Shown in pieces: positions 32,911 to 44,571 of a stretch of DNA of 64,000 nt. Numbering within the stretch: position 1 is the first letter of the stretch; every line of letters starts with the position of its first letter. The stretch spans positions 2,548,001-2,612,000 of the forward strand of contig JAMXDE010000006.1 of assembly GCA_026770025.1 (NCBI GenBank), written 5' to 3'. Under the pieces are notes generated by a model, which saw nothing but the letters and a program-made list of their open reading frames with translations, did no database searches and was not told where the DNA came from. Source of the stretch: Craspedostauros australis. Taxonomy: Eukaryota > Bacillariophyta > Bacillariophyceae > Mastogloiales > Achnanthaceae. Both the position numbers and the translations under genes were made by a program.

Positions 32911-34072
32911 CTTGCTCCTCTTTCTGGTCTTTTCGGTTCCGTTGGGTTTGCGTTTCTTTGTTGGATTGGATTGAGTTGGAGGGTTGGGTTGAGTTGTTTT
33001 GTGTCGTTCTTGGCAGGTGCAGTTGTTGCTCTGCTGTCCTGTTGCCCTTGATGAGGTTGTTGGAGGTGGTGGTTGCGCAGATCGTTGATGGGTTGCGCGT
33101 GTTGAGAGATGGGTGGAAGAAACAACAAAATGCCAAAAACGGGTTGGGTTTGTTGGTTTCGGAAATGTTTGGCTTGGCCGATAACCCGATGGAGATGCGT
33201 TGACTTGTTGGACTGCTTTAATCGTTTTCGAATCGTGACAATCGGTGGCTGGTTTGGGCCTAACTCAGTCATTTCGGTGATTTTCCCAACGGCCGCAACT
33301 GCCACCGTGACGACACCAAGACAAGCAGCGATCCAGGCACTGGGTTTCTTGGTGGGATGTTGGCGCACCGCGTTGTGGTAAACAGCGGTACGAGTGGGGA
33401 ACGGGAGCGAAGCACGAAGAGGCGGCTTCGTCTCCCACCGCGACGGTCATCTTCGTCTGCGTCTTCAGCTGCACCAACATCAGCATCAGCATTGGAAGCA
33501 CGTGTCCAGCGACGATTCCACTGCATCCAACTCGACTTTCCGCGAGCGTTGGACAACCGTCATTCGCGACCATTGTCATCGCTGTCATTGCGACCATCGC
33601 AAGCGCCGCCATTGCCACCATTGTCGCAGGTGCCTGAGCTGACACTTGATCAGAGGAGAAGTACTGCGCTGTCTATTGCAACGGACGCAGAGTCGTCGAC
33701 CTCCGGCTGAACCCCAACATCTGCGGAGACCTCCACAGTTCCATTCATCCATTCATTCATCCATTCGCCCGCTCAATCGCAGTATCTGTAGCAACGGCAG
33801 CAACCGCAGCGAAGGATACATCCAATTGGAATAGGAGCGTATTGGAACATAAAGTATAATACGAGCAAGGAGCAGCAAAGGATTGCGAAGTCTCAAGCTG
33901 AAAATAAGCATTGCACAACAGAACTGGAGAGGACGTGTGCCATTCGACTCCGCGTCATCTGATTCAGTCACTTCTGCGACCACCGCGCCACGTTCAGAGC
34001 GCTACCGTGCAGAGTGGACACTGTGGACACTGTGGACTGTGGAACGCAGAGCAAACAAAAGAAAGACCGAGC
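32911..34072. other. Shared upstream region of PRP19 and the PI4-kinase gene
   Basis: 1162 bp between two divergent starts, with CATT/CCATT-rich low-complexity DNA at about 33740-33770. No gene is recognisable. Confidence 0.5.
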
Positions 34073-37000
34073 ATGTCGCTGACCTCATCCAACTCGCACA
34101 TGGCCGACAGGCACCATGGGATCTGTCAGGGATCGTTGTGGAGGCAGTGCGCAGCATTGTCATCATCTGCTGCCGCGTCGACCTCCTCGGCATCCATGTC
34201 ATCCGTGTCTTCATCGTCTCCCTACAAAAGGGGCACATCAACCTCCGCAAGGAGATCGTCATCCTCGTCCAGCGCCCTGACGTCCATGTCGCCTCACCCA
34301 ACAACCTCCGGTCGCATCAACGAATACTGCGTGTTGGCGGGCGTTCAACTCAGCACGTACGAATCCATGCAGGCATGGGTGCGCGGGGACTATCCTGTTG
34401 CCACCTTCACCATCGTCGGTGCCACATCCGCTAATTCGCTCACCAGCGGCAGCAGGCCCACGTCCTTCCGGCTGGTCACCAACCAGGGCACGCAGGTCAC
34501 CTGCACGGCACCCACAAGGCACTGCAGAGACACGTGGTTGGCAGCCTTCCAGGCCAGCCTCGAAGGCAAACTGCATTCGCTCAATGCATCCACCGATTGC
34601 GACGACGGCGACAACGGCGACGACGACGCGCTCTTGCCCAAGCTAAAACCAAAGCATTACACGCAGACGCCGGCCAGATTTTGCAGATCGTGCGGCAAGG
34701 TGGAGCGGTTGGAGTTTCCGCTGTGCGGCAAGGCAGCGCCTCTTCCTGCCTACGGTCTGGAGGAGCGCTGCGACTTGTGCAAGCACTGTCTCGTCAGCCA
34801 GGGCATGGTGGATCAGGCCAATCACATCCACACGCTCTACGCGTCGGCTTCGTTTGAACTCAACGCCCTGCTCACGGCGAGGCGCCTTCTGTGGGGGCGG
34901 TTGGCCAAGCGGGAGCCGTCCGGCGATATCGCCGACACATCCCAATCCGCAACGACTTCCACTGCCACAACCACGAACGACGACTCGCAGGATGAGGTGG
35001 ATAGATTATCGCTGCACTACAATCAGCGGGAACACCAATGGGTGCCATCGGATACGTCGACGTGGCTCTTTGAGAAGGTGCTGGTGTCGCAAGAGTTTGT
35101 GGCGTGCAAACGGGTGTCGCCGATCCTGGAGAGCCTGTGCCATCAGTACCTCTCGGGCATCATGGGGTTGTTGGAGTTTTTGGAGCAGCTCGATCAGGCG
35201 GTTGGGAGTCGCGAGGGGACGGATTCGCTCAACGAGCTCAAGAAGCAGGCATTCCGCGTCGCCGGAGACATGGGGACGGCGATGAAGATGCTGCAGGAGC
35301 AGGCCGTACCGAATGATACGGCAGGCTCACGATCCTTCACATCAGCGGCATCGCGCAATGGATCAGACGACGCGGCCACCTCCACGGACACGGATCTCCT
35401 GCAATGCATCTTGGAATTCCTTCTGGAATTGGCAGCGGACGGAGAGCTGCAGTCACTGGCCTTCTTCTTTCCGCAGATATGTGCCATCCATCTGCGCATG
35501 CTGCCACCCAGAAATCATGCGGACCTCCTGCGCGTGGAACTGATGGAGGACTTCTTGCTCACGTTGTGCTGTCGGTATTCCATCCAGCTGGGTGTTTCGC
35601 TCATCTGGACGCATCTGGCGGATCTCGATGACGCCTGGACGGCCGTGGAGCGTTCCTTCGCGGCAGGCACCATGAGCAGCACCTTCACATCATCCACCGC
35701 GTCCAGCACGATGTACAACCTTTCGCCCAGCATCCAGCAGGCCTGCAGCCGCCGATTCGCGGTCTTGAGGTTCCTGTGCGAGCTCGAATCGTTGCTCTTT
35801 GACTTTGACAGCGGCTGGGGTGGCGGATCCGTCACGGTCGGCCATCTCATCCAACCGTCCAAACACCAGGTGGCCCTCCTCAAGGGCACCGTGAAACGGA
35901 TACAACGGCTTCGCGTGGAGAATCACAAATCGCGTGGACTCTCCCAATCTGTGCGTATGGACAAGCTCAGGAATGTCAAACAGACGCTGCCTCCCGAGAT
36001 GATGGCCGAGGAGGCCTTGCGCGTGACCAAGAACGCCGACTATCTGTCCTCCCATCTCGTCTTCACGAAACGCCTGTGCGACATCGCGGAGAAGCTGAGA
36101 TTCATGAACGTCGACGATCGCAAGGGTGCGCTGCAGAGCGAACTGAATCGCCTCAACGCATCGGGCAGCATGGGCGGTGATCCGCTGAACACCATCAGCT
36201 CCAGCCTGTCGCGTGTCGTGCGCATTCCATCCAAGGAGGGTCACGTGTTCAGGTCCAAGGAGCGCACGCCTGTCCTGCTGCTGGTGGAAATCTTGGACGA
36301 AGGCGTGCAGTTTGAAGTCGAGGCACAAGAGCGAGAACAAAAACGACAGACCATGATATTGAAACAGAAGGACAAGCTGCGGGCGACGACGGCGGGGACG
36401 TCAGGATCCAGCAATGGTGAGATCGAGGAACAAGAAGAAAAGAAGGGTGACGAATCGACGGCTGTCACTGCGGCAGAAGCTGCCAAAATTGATGCAGAGG
36501 CAGCGAGCGAACACACGGAGCCCACCAAGGATGAAAGTGACTTGGCGGAGGAAGATTCGCCTGCAGAACAAACAGAACAAGTGTGTGAAGCTAAGGAGGA
36601 AACAAAGCACGAAGCCAAGACTGATGGCATTGCTGATGGTGATGATGAAGACGAAGACGATGAGGAGGACAAGACGACAGAACTCAAATCATCTGCGGAG
36701 TCTGAAGATGAGGAGTTCCACTCCGCTGCAGGATCCATCAACGAAGACATTGCTCAGAGCGAGCTGGAAACCCCACGGCCGCAGCCCAAAGTCGTGGTGA
36801 AGATTGACAGCAGATCGGAACTGGAGGGATCCATCACGGAGACCGAAGAGAAGGAATCGAATCGTAAGTGTCTGCGTGCTGCGCTGTTCCGCGAATGTCG
36901 AGTGGGAAGAAAAGGTGAAAGGACGCAGTGATCTTGAGTTTGAGCTTCATGTCATTGCGATCAGTGTAAAAGGGCGCATATGAGCAAACGTGTGCACAAG

Positions 37001-39061
37001 GGTCTGGACACCGAGCAATCTTGATCTCATTCTATTTCTACGCCCCCATTGCCATTCTTTTGGAATCGCATACTCTGTTGCATTCCCACCTCCGTTTATC
37101 CATCTGCGTGTTTATTTGTATTCTCCTTCATGCATTGCGTCACATGATGTTCAGATGCGCTGCGACGCTTTGACAGCCCGAAGGGCAACATGGAGAGCAC
37201 GGTGACATCGAAGACACCCAGCAAAGAGATGGTGGAGCAGCTCGTGACGTCTGTCGTGTCCAAGCACCTGCAGCTGCCGGAATTGGCGATGTCCGCAGGT
37301 GTAAAGGACGGAGAAACCAAGGATGGCCAGGAGAATCCGACGGGAAGTGACACGCCCACCTCAAGTCTGTCACCGAGGAATTCCAAGCACGGCCGTGACA
37401 ACGTTCGAGTTCCAACACGAAAGATTGGGTCGTTGAGCTCCCGCAACTTTGACGAGAATGACAATTCGGATCGTGGCAACGAGACCCGTCGCAAGGTCCT
37501 GGACACGATCATGAGCAAGGGCGCAAGCCATACGCTCGCAGCAAGTGTGTCGGGCGCAGCCCAGCACTCGCTGCAGGCATTGGAGAGGAAGCGTGCTGTC
37601 GCATTGTTGCTGAAGGGGGATAGCGGCGATGGAACCGCGAGCGTGATGTCTGATGGAGATGGCGATACTGTGGACGGCGCCAGGCAAGACCTGCTGTCGC
37701 TGGGCATCGAATCGGCAAGCTCCGATGGGATGGAAGTCACAAACATGGGCCACGACTCGCAGCCAACGGAGGAAGATGAAGCGATGGAGGCAATCCGATT
37801 GCTCCTGATCCAGTACCGTGTCGCCCAAGGGCAGCTCACAGCAGACGCGGCGGCGCAGGCGCTCGCACCCGGTCCCAGGAACTACTTCGAGAGTCTGAAG
37901 ACGTCCGGCACAGGCAAGGCGTGGCCGAAGATGAAGGACCCGCACGAGATGCCGCAGATCGACTCTGGCGCTGTGGATTCACGCCTGGCGGGATGCGGGA
38001 TCTTGCCACCGGCCGTGTTGCAAGCTATGACCCTGTGGAAGGGTGGCATGGTGTCCAACGGGGAGCTCCTGGAGCTCGTCAAGAAGGATCTGGAATACGC
38101 GCAACTTTCCCTGGAGCTGGAGGTGAGCAAGGACAAGCTGAGCGAGGATTCCGCGTTCTGGGGACGGTTTGCATTCGGAGAGCGCTGGGCCGAGAAACGC
38201 TCCAGGATAGCGGCCACCAGCCCGCAGGCCAGCAAACCCGGCTGGGATTTGGTGGGAGTCATCATCAAGTCCAACGATGATCTCCGGCAGGAAGCCTTTG
38301 TGATGCAGCTGATAGAGCTGTGCCGCGAGGCATTCCAAGACGCGGGTCTAGAGCTCTGGCTCCATCCTTACCGCATCCTGTCGACGGGACGCACGACGGG
38401 CATCATCGAGATGGTACGCAACGCCATGTCGTTCGATGCTCTGAAGAAGCGGCCAGGGTACGGCAGCGGCGGACTGCGCGGTCATCTGCGGCGCATGACG
38501 GAATTTTCAGCCAATCCAGAGGAAGCGTTCAAGACAGCGCAGGCGAACTTTGTGAGAAGCCTCGCCGCTTACTCCCTGCTGTCCCATCTGTTCCTGTTCA
38601 AGGACAGGCACAACGGCAACATCTTGCTTGACACGGCCGGTCATGTGATCCACATCGACTTTGGATTCGTGTTCGGAATCGCGCCTGGCGGTTCGTTCAG
38701 TCTCGAGATGTCCACGCCGTTCAAGTTGACGGATGAGATGGTGCAAGTCATGGGCGGGGTGAAGTCGACGCTGTTTTCGGAATTCGTGACGTTGTTCTGC
38801 TGCGGGTTCCTGGCCCTGCAGGCCCACTGCGACATCTTCATGACCATCGTGGAGATCACGTGCAGCAGCAGCACGTTCAACTGCTTCGATGGCAGATCGA
38901 CCGCCGAGATCGTGCAGCAGATGCGCGATCGGTTCCGTCCCGAATTAAACACGGAGGAGACGATCGCGCATGCGCTGGATCTGATCAAGGATTCGGTGGA
39001 TTCGTACGGGACGTCGCAGTACGATTACTTCCAGTACCTGTCGCAAGGCATCGCGACGTAA
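34073..39061 (+). CDS. Type III phosphatidylinositol 4-kinase (beta-like) with N-terminal PH domain
   Basis: Two exons, 34073-36863 and 37155-39061, encode 1565 residues; the intron 36864-37154 has GTAAGT and TTCAG ends and keeps the frame. The start is the first ATG in the frame. A PH domain spans about 80-166 (INEYCVLAGVQLSTYES ... RDTWLAAFQASLE). A Cys cluster (C204, C207, C218, C233, C236, C239) may bind zinc. The PIK helical domain lies at about 330-550. An acidic, Glu/Lys-rich linker follows at about 760-930. The catalytic domain is C-terminal: FGERWAEKRSRI, NDDLRQEAFVMQL, the catalytic loop DRHNGN at 1414 and the metal-binding DFG at 1432. The kinase resembles the PI4KIII-beta/Pik1 type and would make PtdIns4P, usually at the Golgi. 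The PH domain is not part of the animal or yeast beta form. Confidence 0.92.
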
Positions 39062-39641
39062 GAGGTGGGAGGAGCGAAGCGAATTGCATGCATGTTGTTG
39101 CCACGGTGAAGGTAACACTCATAGTGGAGTACGAGTAGTAGAGGTATGGTTGCAGAGTGATGTCGAGTACTCCGTAGTAGAGTATTAATACCATTTATAT
39201 TCTATGGTACCATAACAGTAACAAAAGTCTGCTCACGCCGCATGCACGAGTACTCTGTGTTGTTTGCACAGCTGATGAACGTGGGTACGGCTGAAGGACT
39301 TTGTGGATGACGCAGCTGGAATGGTCTGTCTTCATTGATCTCGTGTGAAGCCTCCAGAGAGCCCGAAGCTGTTCAAAGAATAGTCTCCGGTGCACTCTCT
39401 CCTCGTACTGCTGTCGCAACCAAGACGTCTGTAATTGTTGTAATTGTTGGAATCAAAATGTAGCTGTGCTATGTTATGTGGTGGTAGGAGTATATTAGAA
39501 TGGAGTGGTGCTCGTATGGCGGGGCGTTGTGATGGCCGCTGTGGAAACCTCGATGCCGTACACATCGTCAATACCACTCGCGCCAGTACTCTGGAGAGTA
39601 CTCTGGAGTGTACGACTATGGTACAAAGACAACGCGCCGTT
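39062..39641. other. Intergenic between convergent genes
   Basis: It contains GAGTACTC-like palindromic motifs (about 39150-39250 and 39590-39610) and AT-rich DNA near 39180-39210. No gene is seen. Confidence 0.5.
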
Positions 39642-41087
39642 TTACGACTGGCTGCCATTGGGTGTGACATCAACGGCGTCATCGGTGGCAGAAGTTGGAT
39701 TGCTTTCCATGAGGACGGCGTACGCGCAGGCTCCGATAATGAGGGTGGCACCGAAGTAATCCGACATTCCAAAGGTCTCCCCCAGGGTGATGGCACCCAC
39801 GAGCGCCGCGATCAAGGGTTCCGTCGTGAGGATGATGGAAGCGTCGGTGGCCGGGACCTTGGCGAAGGCGATGGATTCTACCCAGAGCGCCAGGGCGGTC
39901 GTGACCAAGCCCGTGTAGAGGATGCCGCCCAAAGCGAGGGGAGACGAGATGATGGGCGTGATGTCCGGGATGCGGAAGGAGAGCTGGGCGAAGTTGTGCA
40001 TGAGGTTGTCCATCGACGCGAAGGAGGATGGATCGAGCAGCACGGGTCCCAGCTGGAAGGTGAGGAAGGAGGAGGCCGCGACGACAAGCAGCTTGATCGC
40101 GGAGACGGGCAATGCGGCCTGCGGCTTTTTCTCCATGAGCTCCTCGAGGAGGAGGTAGCCCATACCGAATCCGATCGGCTGCGCGAAGGACAGAGCATCA
40201 CCGATCGTGGGCGCTCCGCCGGCGCCCTGCAGCTCGACAACGGCCACACCGGCAACGGCCAGCGCAGCCGGCACCAATCGCTTCGTATCGAATTTGGTCT
40301 CGGCAGCCGCGCGCTGGACACGCCAGTACTCGGCCAAGGCAGCGACAAAGACGCAGTGCAGACTGCAAACGACGCAAGATCGCGATGCGGTGGTCGTGAG
40401 GAGACCGAAGGTCTGTCCCAGGTATCCGAATGCCACCCAGGTGCCGCACGTCGCCGCGGTCGTGATGGTCTTCCAGTCCAGGATGGTGGTCGTTGGCACG
40501 TCCTCTGCGTCGGCGATCGCGGCGGAATCGTTGGCCTCGGTGCCTGCGGTTTCTTCGGCAATCGGGGCGCGGTTGTTTTTGGAGACGATGTTGATCATGC
40601 TTGGGACAGTGAGGGCGACAGCCGCAACGGAGAATCTCGTGACAGCGTAGAGGGTGGAGTCGACGCCTGGTTCTGCCATGACGAGCTTGGCAGCCGCGAA
40701 GTTGGATGCCCAGAGAGCGCAGAGTATGAGGATGACGCCCCTCCACGCCAGCGGTTCGAACCATCCCGGCATGGAGGAGGACTGCATGCTGGAGGCCAGG
40801 TTCGCAGTGTCAGCGTCCTCCTCAACGAGGGCGCTGTTGGACGTGGAGACGGAATCATCCTTCGTGGACGACAGCAAGGACGCTTTTCGGTTGTCATCCG
40901 GTTCGAACGATGCAAACAGCGGCTTGGTCTGCTGTGGCGATTGTGCGAGGAATGGTTGAGCGCTGGAAGGCGGCACTTGTATCCTCCTCGAAGGGGCAGT
41001 GAGGAAGGCGGTGCTCTGAGTGGCAAGTACCGTCAGTGCCAAGCACACGGCGCAGAAGAATCTGCTCGTCGAAATGGAGATTGTCAT
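39642..41087 (-). CDS. Plastid-targeted EamA/DMT-family transporter (paralogue 2)
   Basis: 481 residues. The signal peptide ISTSRFFCAVCLALTVLATQSTA is followed by F28 (STA-F-LTAP), a clear diatom ASAFAP-type plastid presequence. After a linker rich in Ser and acidic residues the ten-span double EamA fold begins near residue 112 (WRGVILILCALWASNFAAAKLV) and ends with GLVTTALALWVESIAFAKVPATDASIILTTEPLIAALVGAITLGE, the second-repeat signature. The C-terminal tail is short and polar. The substrate is unknown; plastid DMTs include sugar-phosphate and other metabolite exchangers, but this EamA type should not be called a triose-phosphate translocator. It shares fold and targeting with the gene at 15709-17415. 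Confidence 0.9.
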   Translation of the reverse strand: MTISISTSRFFCAVCLALTVLATQSTAFLTAPSRRIQVPPSSAQPFLAQSPQQTKPLFASFEPDDNRKASLLSSTKDDSVSTSNSALVEEDADTANLASSMQSSSMPGWFEPLAWRGVILILCALWASNFAAAKLVMAEPGVDSTLYAVTRFSVAAVALTVPSMINIVSKNNRAPIAEETAGTEANDSAAIADAEDVPTTTILDWKTITTAATCGTWVAFGYLGQTFGLLTTTASRSCVVCSLHCVFVAALAEYWRVQRAAAETKFDTKRLVPAALAVAGVAVVELQGAGGAPTIGDALSFAQPIGFGMGYLLLEELMEKKPQAALPVSAIKLLVVAASSFLTFQLGPVLLDPSSFASMDNLMHNFAQLSFRIPDITPIISSPLALGGILYTGLVTTALALWVESIAFAKVPATDASIILTTEPLIAALVGAITLGETFGMSDYFGATLIIGACAYAVLMESNPTSATDDAVDVTPNGSQS

Positions 41088-41978
41088 GATGGATGCTGGT
41101 GGTTGCTGACGGTTGCTGATGGTTGGTTGTTGGACGTCGATGCCAATCTCTGTCTCGGCTTCAATGTTCGAGCGAGGACGAAAAGCTTGACTGGCTTTGT
41201 GTGTTGTGCGAGTCTATGTGACTATTCTATTACAGATGCTGAGGTTGCCAATGCAATTCAGTGCGATGCAGTGCGATGCAATGTAATGGATGGATCGGTA
41301 GATGGATGGATTGTGAGGGTACTTCAACTACTCTATCCTACTTCACGCGGGTGTGGAGGAGTATGTCGGTATGATGGAAGCAATGCAAATGCGGCAGTTG
41401 GGGAAGAAACCAAAGAAGCGAAGTGCGATGTCTTCTTCTTGCGGCTGTTTGCGCAACTTTTGTTCCACAGCTCAGTACGTCCAGTTTTGGACCATGTTCG
41501 GGTGTGTGCGTGTCATGAGAAACCTTTTTCTGCGTCGTGGTGCGTGGTTTTGTTACTTCTTCGAAGACGAACGGCACATGACGTCTTTCTGGGCGCTATC
41601 GCTGTCCCGTCACCACCGCAATCTTCGCGAACAGACAGCGCGACATGTTGCCAGCACGCAAAACTGTTGGTTCAGCTGTGGTTGGCTGACGTCACGAATC
41701 TATTGCGACTCTCTGCAACAACTCGTGACGTAGACGAAACCGTGGTTGTGATGGAGTCATTCTCTGCCCGCCACGTGACGTCAGCATTCGGCGACACTCC
41801 ACCATCTGGCAATCGCCAAGAAGGCAACTCGCACGGAATCTCTCTTTTCCGGAATCTTGGTTGATGGTGGCTGCGAGTTGATTCATGTATTTGAATTCCA
41901 TCTGTAATAACGTATAATTAACGTACATGGATAAACAAAACAACAACAATTATTGATCTTGATTAGAGTCAAGTCGAG
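41088..41978. other. Intergenic between the transporter and the NRT2 relic
   Basis: An open frame antisense to the transporter continues into this stretch but has no family resemblance. The 13-mer ATAAACAAAACAA at 41930-41942 also occurs directly before the ATG of the intact NRT2 (44558-44570), which may be chance because it is low in complexity. Confidence 0.45.
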
Positions 41979-42095
41979 GTCCTCATCAACATCAAGGGCC
42001 ACGCTGGTCTTTTGTGCAGAGAGGATTCCCCTGTCCAGGCCAAGACCACCCTGGCCGTAACAGAGCCAAACGGCGACAAGAGCGATAGGGCCTAA
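41979..42095 (+). pseudogene. Relic 3' end of a second NRT2 nitrate-transporter gene
   Basis: 38 codons plus a stop that match residues 437-474 of the intact NRT2 (44572-46259) at 30 of 38 positions; both end at the equivalent codon. The first 27 bases are identical (VLINIKGHA). Similarity extends about 50 bp into the 3' UTR (a GCAGCGGCAGCAGCAACTGTTGCA-like stretch, then the TTTCTCACGCTG counterpart of TTTCTAGCACCG). Nothing upstream of 41979 resembles the rest of the transporter, so all membrane segments are gone. It is a truncated copy in the same orientation, 2.5 kb before the functional gene. Confidence 0.88.
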
Positions 42096-44571
42096 GCAGC
42101 GGCAGCAGCAACTGTTGCACACGTCCTGATGATTTCGGTTTCTCACGCTGTCGAATGCAAGATTGTCGACGCGTTGAAAGAGATGCCATAATGTTCGTCA
42201 TGAGAAAAGCGCAGTCGCTTCCCTGTTGTCAAGGTGACATGCGAGTACCTGCCCGGAATATGATTAGAGGACACTTTCGCATTCCAGAATTGGCCTGCTC
42301 TCTGGAGTGCTCAACGTGGCGTTGCATTCATCTTGTCGACTCTTCGTTCGTGTTTCTTCGCCCACAAAACGCGGCTCCCACTCCCTGAACACAGCATGAG
42401 TCTGTCAGTGGACCGGAAACACGATTGCCTCGGCTTCAAGTTGTAGTACATGAAGGACGCACTCGAATGAGACACAAAGGGTGTTCTTTTGCGTTCTATC
42501 AACAACAGCTTGAAGCGACGTTTTGGTGACATTGTGGAGACATATGCATGTTCAAAACGGATGAGAACAGGTGCTTCCACGGAGCTGCGACAAGAACAGA
42601 ACCTTTTGCGCTACCAAGGCAACGACGATGATCGGGCGACGCGCTGTGTCAGAATGGAATGGAAAACTCCAAAGATGTACACACCCACATCTGTGATGAC
42701 GACACGGTTCCAACTCTCTGACATAAGAGTTGACCAAAGTAAGAGGACAGCAACACCAGCGAGGATTGTGGCAATCGATCAACATCAAGTACACCGTACA
42801 CTGTCTTCTATTGTATCCCACATATCCACATATATCTGCGTTTCCGCTGTTTGTGTGCAGATTCGATGGTTCTGTGTTGTTGGCAGCAGTATCCCACGTT
42901 GACATACAACTCGCAATCTGTTGTCACCGATGCCGAAGCGTCGCCGTTCTCTCTAGAGACTGGGATTAGACAGACATTTATATTACAGTGCATACTGATC
43001 GAGGAATCATGCTGTACTCTACACTCCTCGATGCATGCTGTGACGACGAACGAAAAGCATCTCGCGGCGATCCGATTGGAGTTCTTTCCCCAGAACGGGC
43101 CACCCACGCCACCAACATTGTTGTCCCCTGTGCCTGCCCTCCAGAGACACCACGAAGGTGGTTAGGCCTGGTAGCTTGGGAAGATCGAGGCCCAACTTGC
43201 ATGCATGTCCCTCGGCCACCACCGGATCGTAGAAAGCACTGGTGCTGGCAAGTGTTGCACAAACTATTTCATGTAACACAAGCGTGTATCATGTGGCTAA
43301 TCTCGGATTTCATGCAGCGCGGCGTGTTGGTACAGAAGATAGTAAAGTACATCGTGGCGGTGGCAAGCACAATTGCTCTATTCTACTCTTTTGGACTTGA
43401 TTTCTGTGGTCTGGTCTGGAGTGGATTGGATTGGAGTGAAGAAGGCATCCCAAACACATCTCCTTGTCCTCGTTGTGTTGCGTTCTGTTCTCTATTTTAG
43501 CCTTCGGTAGCATGACACAAACGTGGATCGGGCGTGTTCGCTTCGTACTCCAAGTCAGTCTCAAAAAGACACCGGAACGTCCCGACTGCCGGCTTTTTGT
43601 TCCTTCACGGAAGGGGCTGGATCCGTTGTTTTGTTCTGCATTTGGGGTTGTGGAGGTGGCGACGATGATTGGCTTGAGGTATGAGTGCGCACGTGGTCCA
43701 AATTACCCACGACGGTTCTCATCACATGCTTCTCTGTCTTCTTCTTTCGCCGACGTGACGCGATGAAACCGGAGAACACGCAGTAAAGTGTGCTCGTTTC
43801 ATTGCTCATGTGACCACAAACACCACCAAGAAAATCTGATCGTGTGTTTGTGCACCCAGACGCGAACACGCCATCGTCTTTTTCGCCACGTCTGCTTCCC
43901 AAAACGGAACGGAGCCAAGGTATCACCGATGTGGCGATCCTATTCCCAGATCCAAGGCGGCATTTTGCCATTTCCATTCTCTTGTTCCCACTCACGAACC
44001 TTCACTTTGTAGCGTCGGCGGCTTCCACCACCCACCAACACCCACCAACATCCACCAGCGCGCCTGATTCCTGTCACACCCGACACGATCACTTAGCGTC
44101 AACATGCAATCAGATGCCGGAACAATAACACATTCCGAAGTGGACGGCGCAAGCCAGCCCACCGACAACGCACCATCTGCGCCGAAAGCACGATTTTGTC
44201 AGTTCAGAATGAGTGTCGGATTGTGGGTGCAAGCATCTCACCCCTCCATCTCTCTTCTTGGCATCACGCAGCGTCACACATCTTCGCTCACCGTTCGAGG
44301 TCCTCGCGGTTGGTACGCACTCCACTCTGTCCTTCGTGGATTACGGCCCACGATTATCTCTGTTCTGTCCTGCCCAACTCGAAGTCAACACGAACAACAC
44401 AACGAAAACACAACAACTCAAACGACACAAGGCGCAATCCGGAGATCCACTTTCTGATCCTCCTCTCTCATCCTCATAAAAAAATCCCAGTTGACTCAAC
44501 ACAACGAGCTTCACCTGCGCATCAACACCAAACCAGCCACCAACCGCATCAAAGCAAATAAACAAAACAAG
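42096..44571. other. Upstream region of NRT2
   Basis: 2.5 kb with many short open frames on both strands and none of recognisable family. The last few hundred bases are C- and A-rich (CACCCACCAACA-type repeats about 44028-44055, ACAACACAACGAAAACAC at about 44390-44420) and probably form the leader of the transporter mRNA. Regulatory sites for nitrogen response cannot be identified by eye. Confidence 0.45.

Noticed and set aside
39444-41864. 806-codon open frame on the plus strand
   Set aside because: It is antisense to the EamA transporter over most of its length, has no family resemblance and shadows the GC-rich third positions of the real gene.
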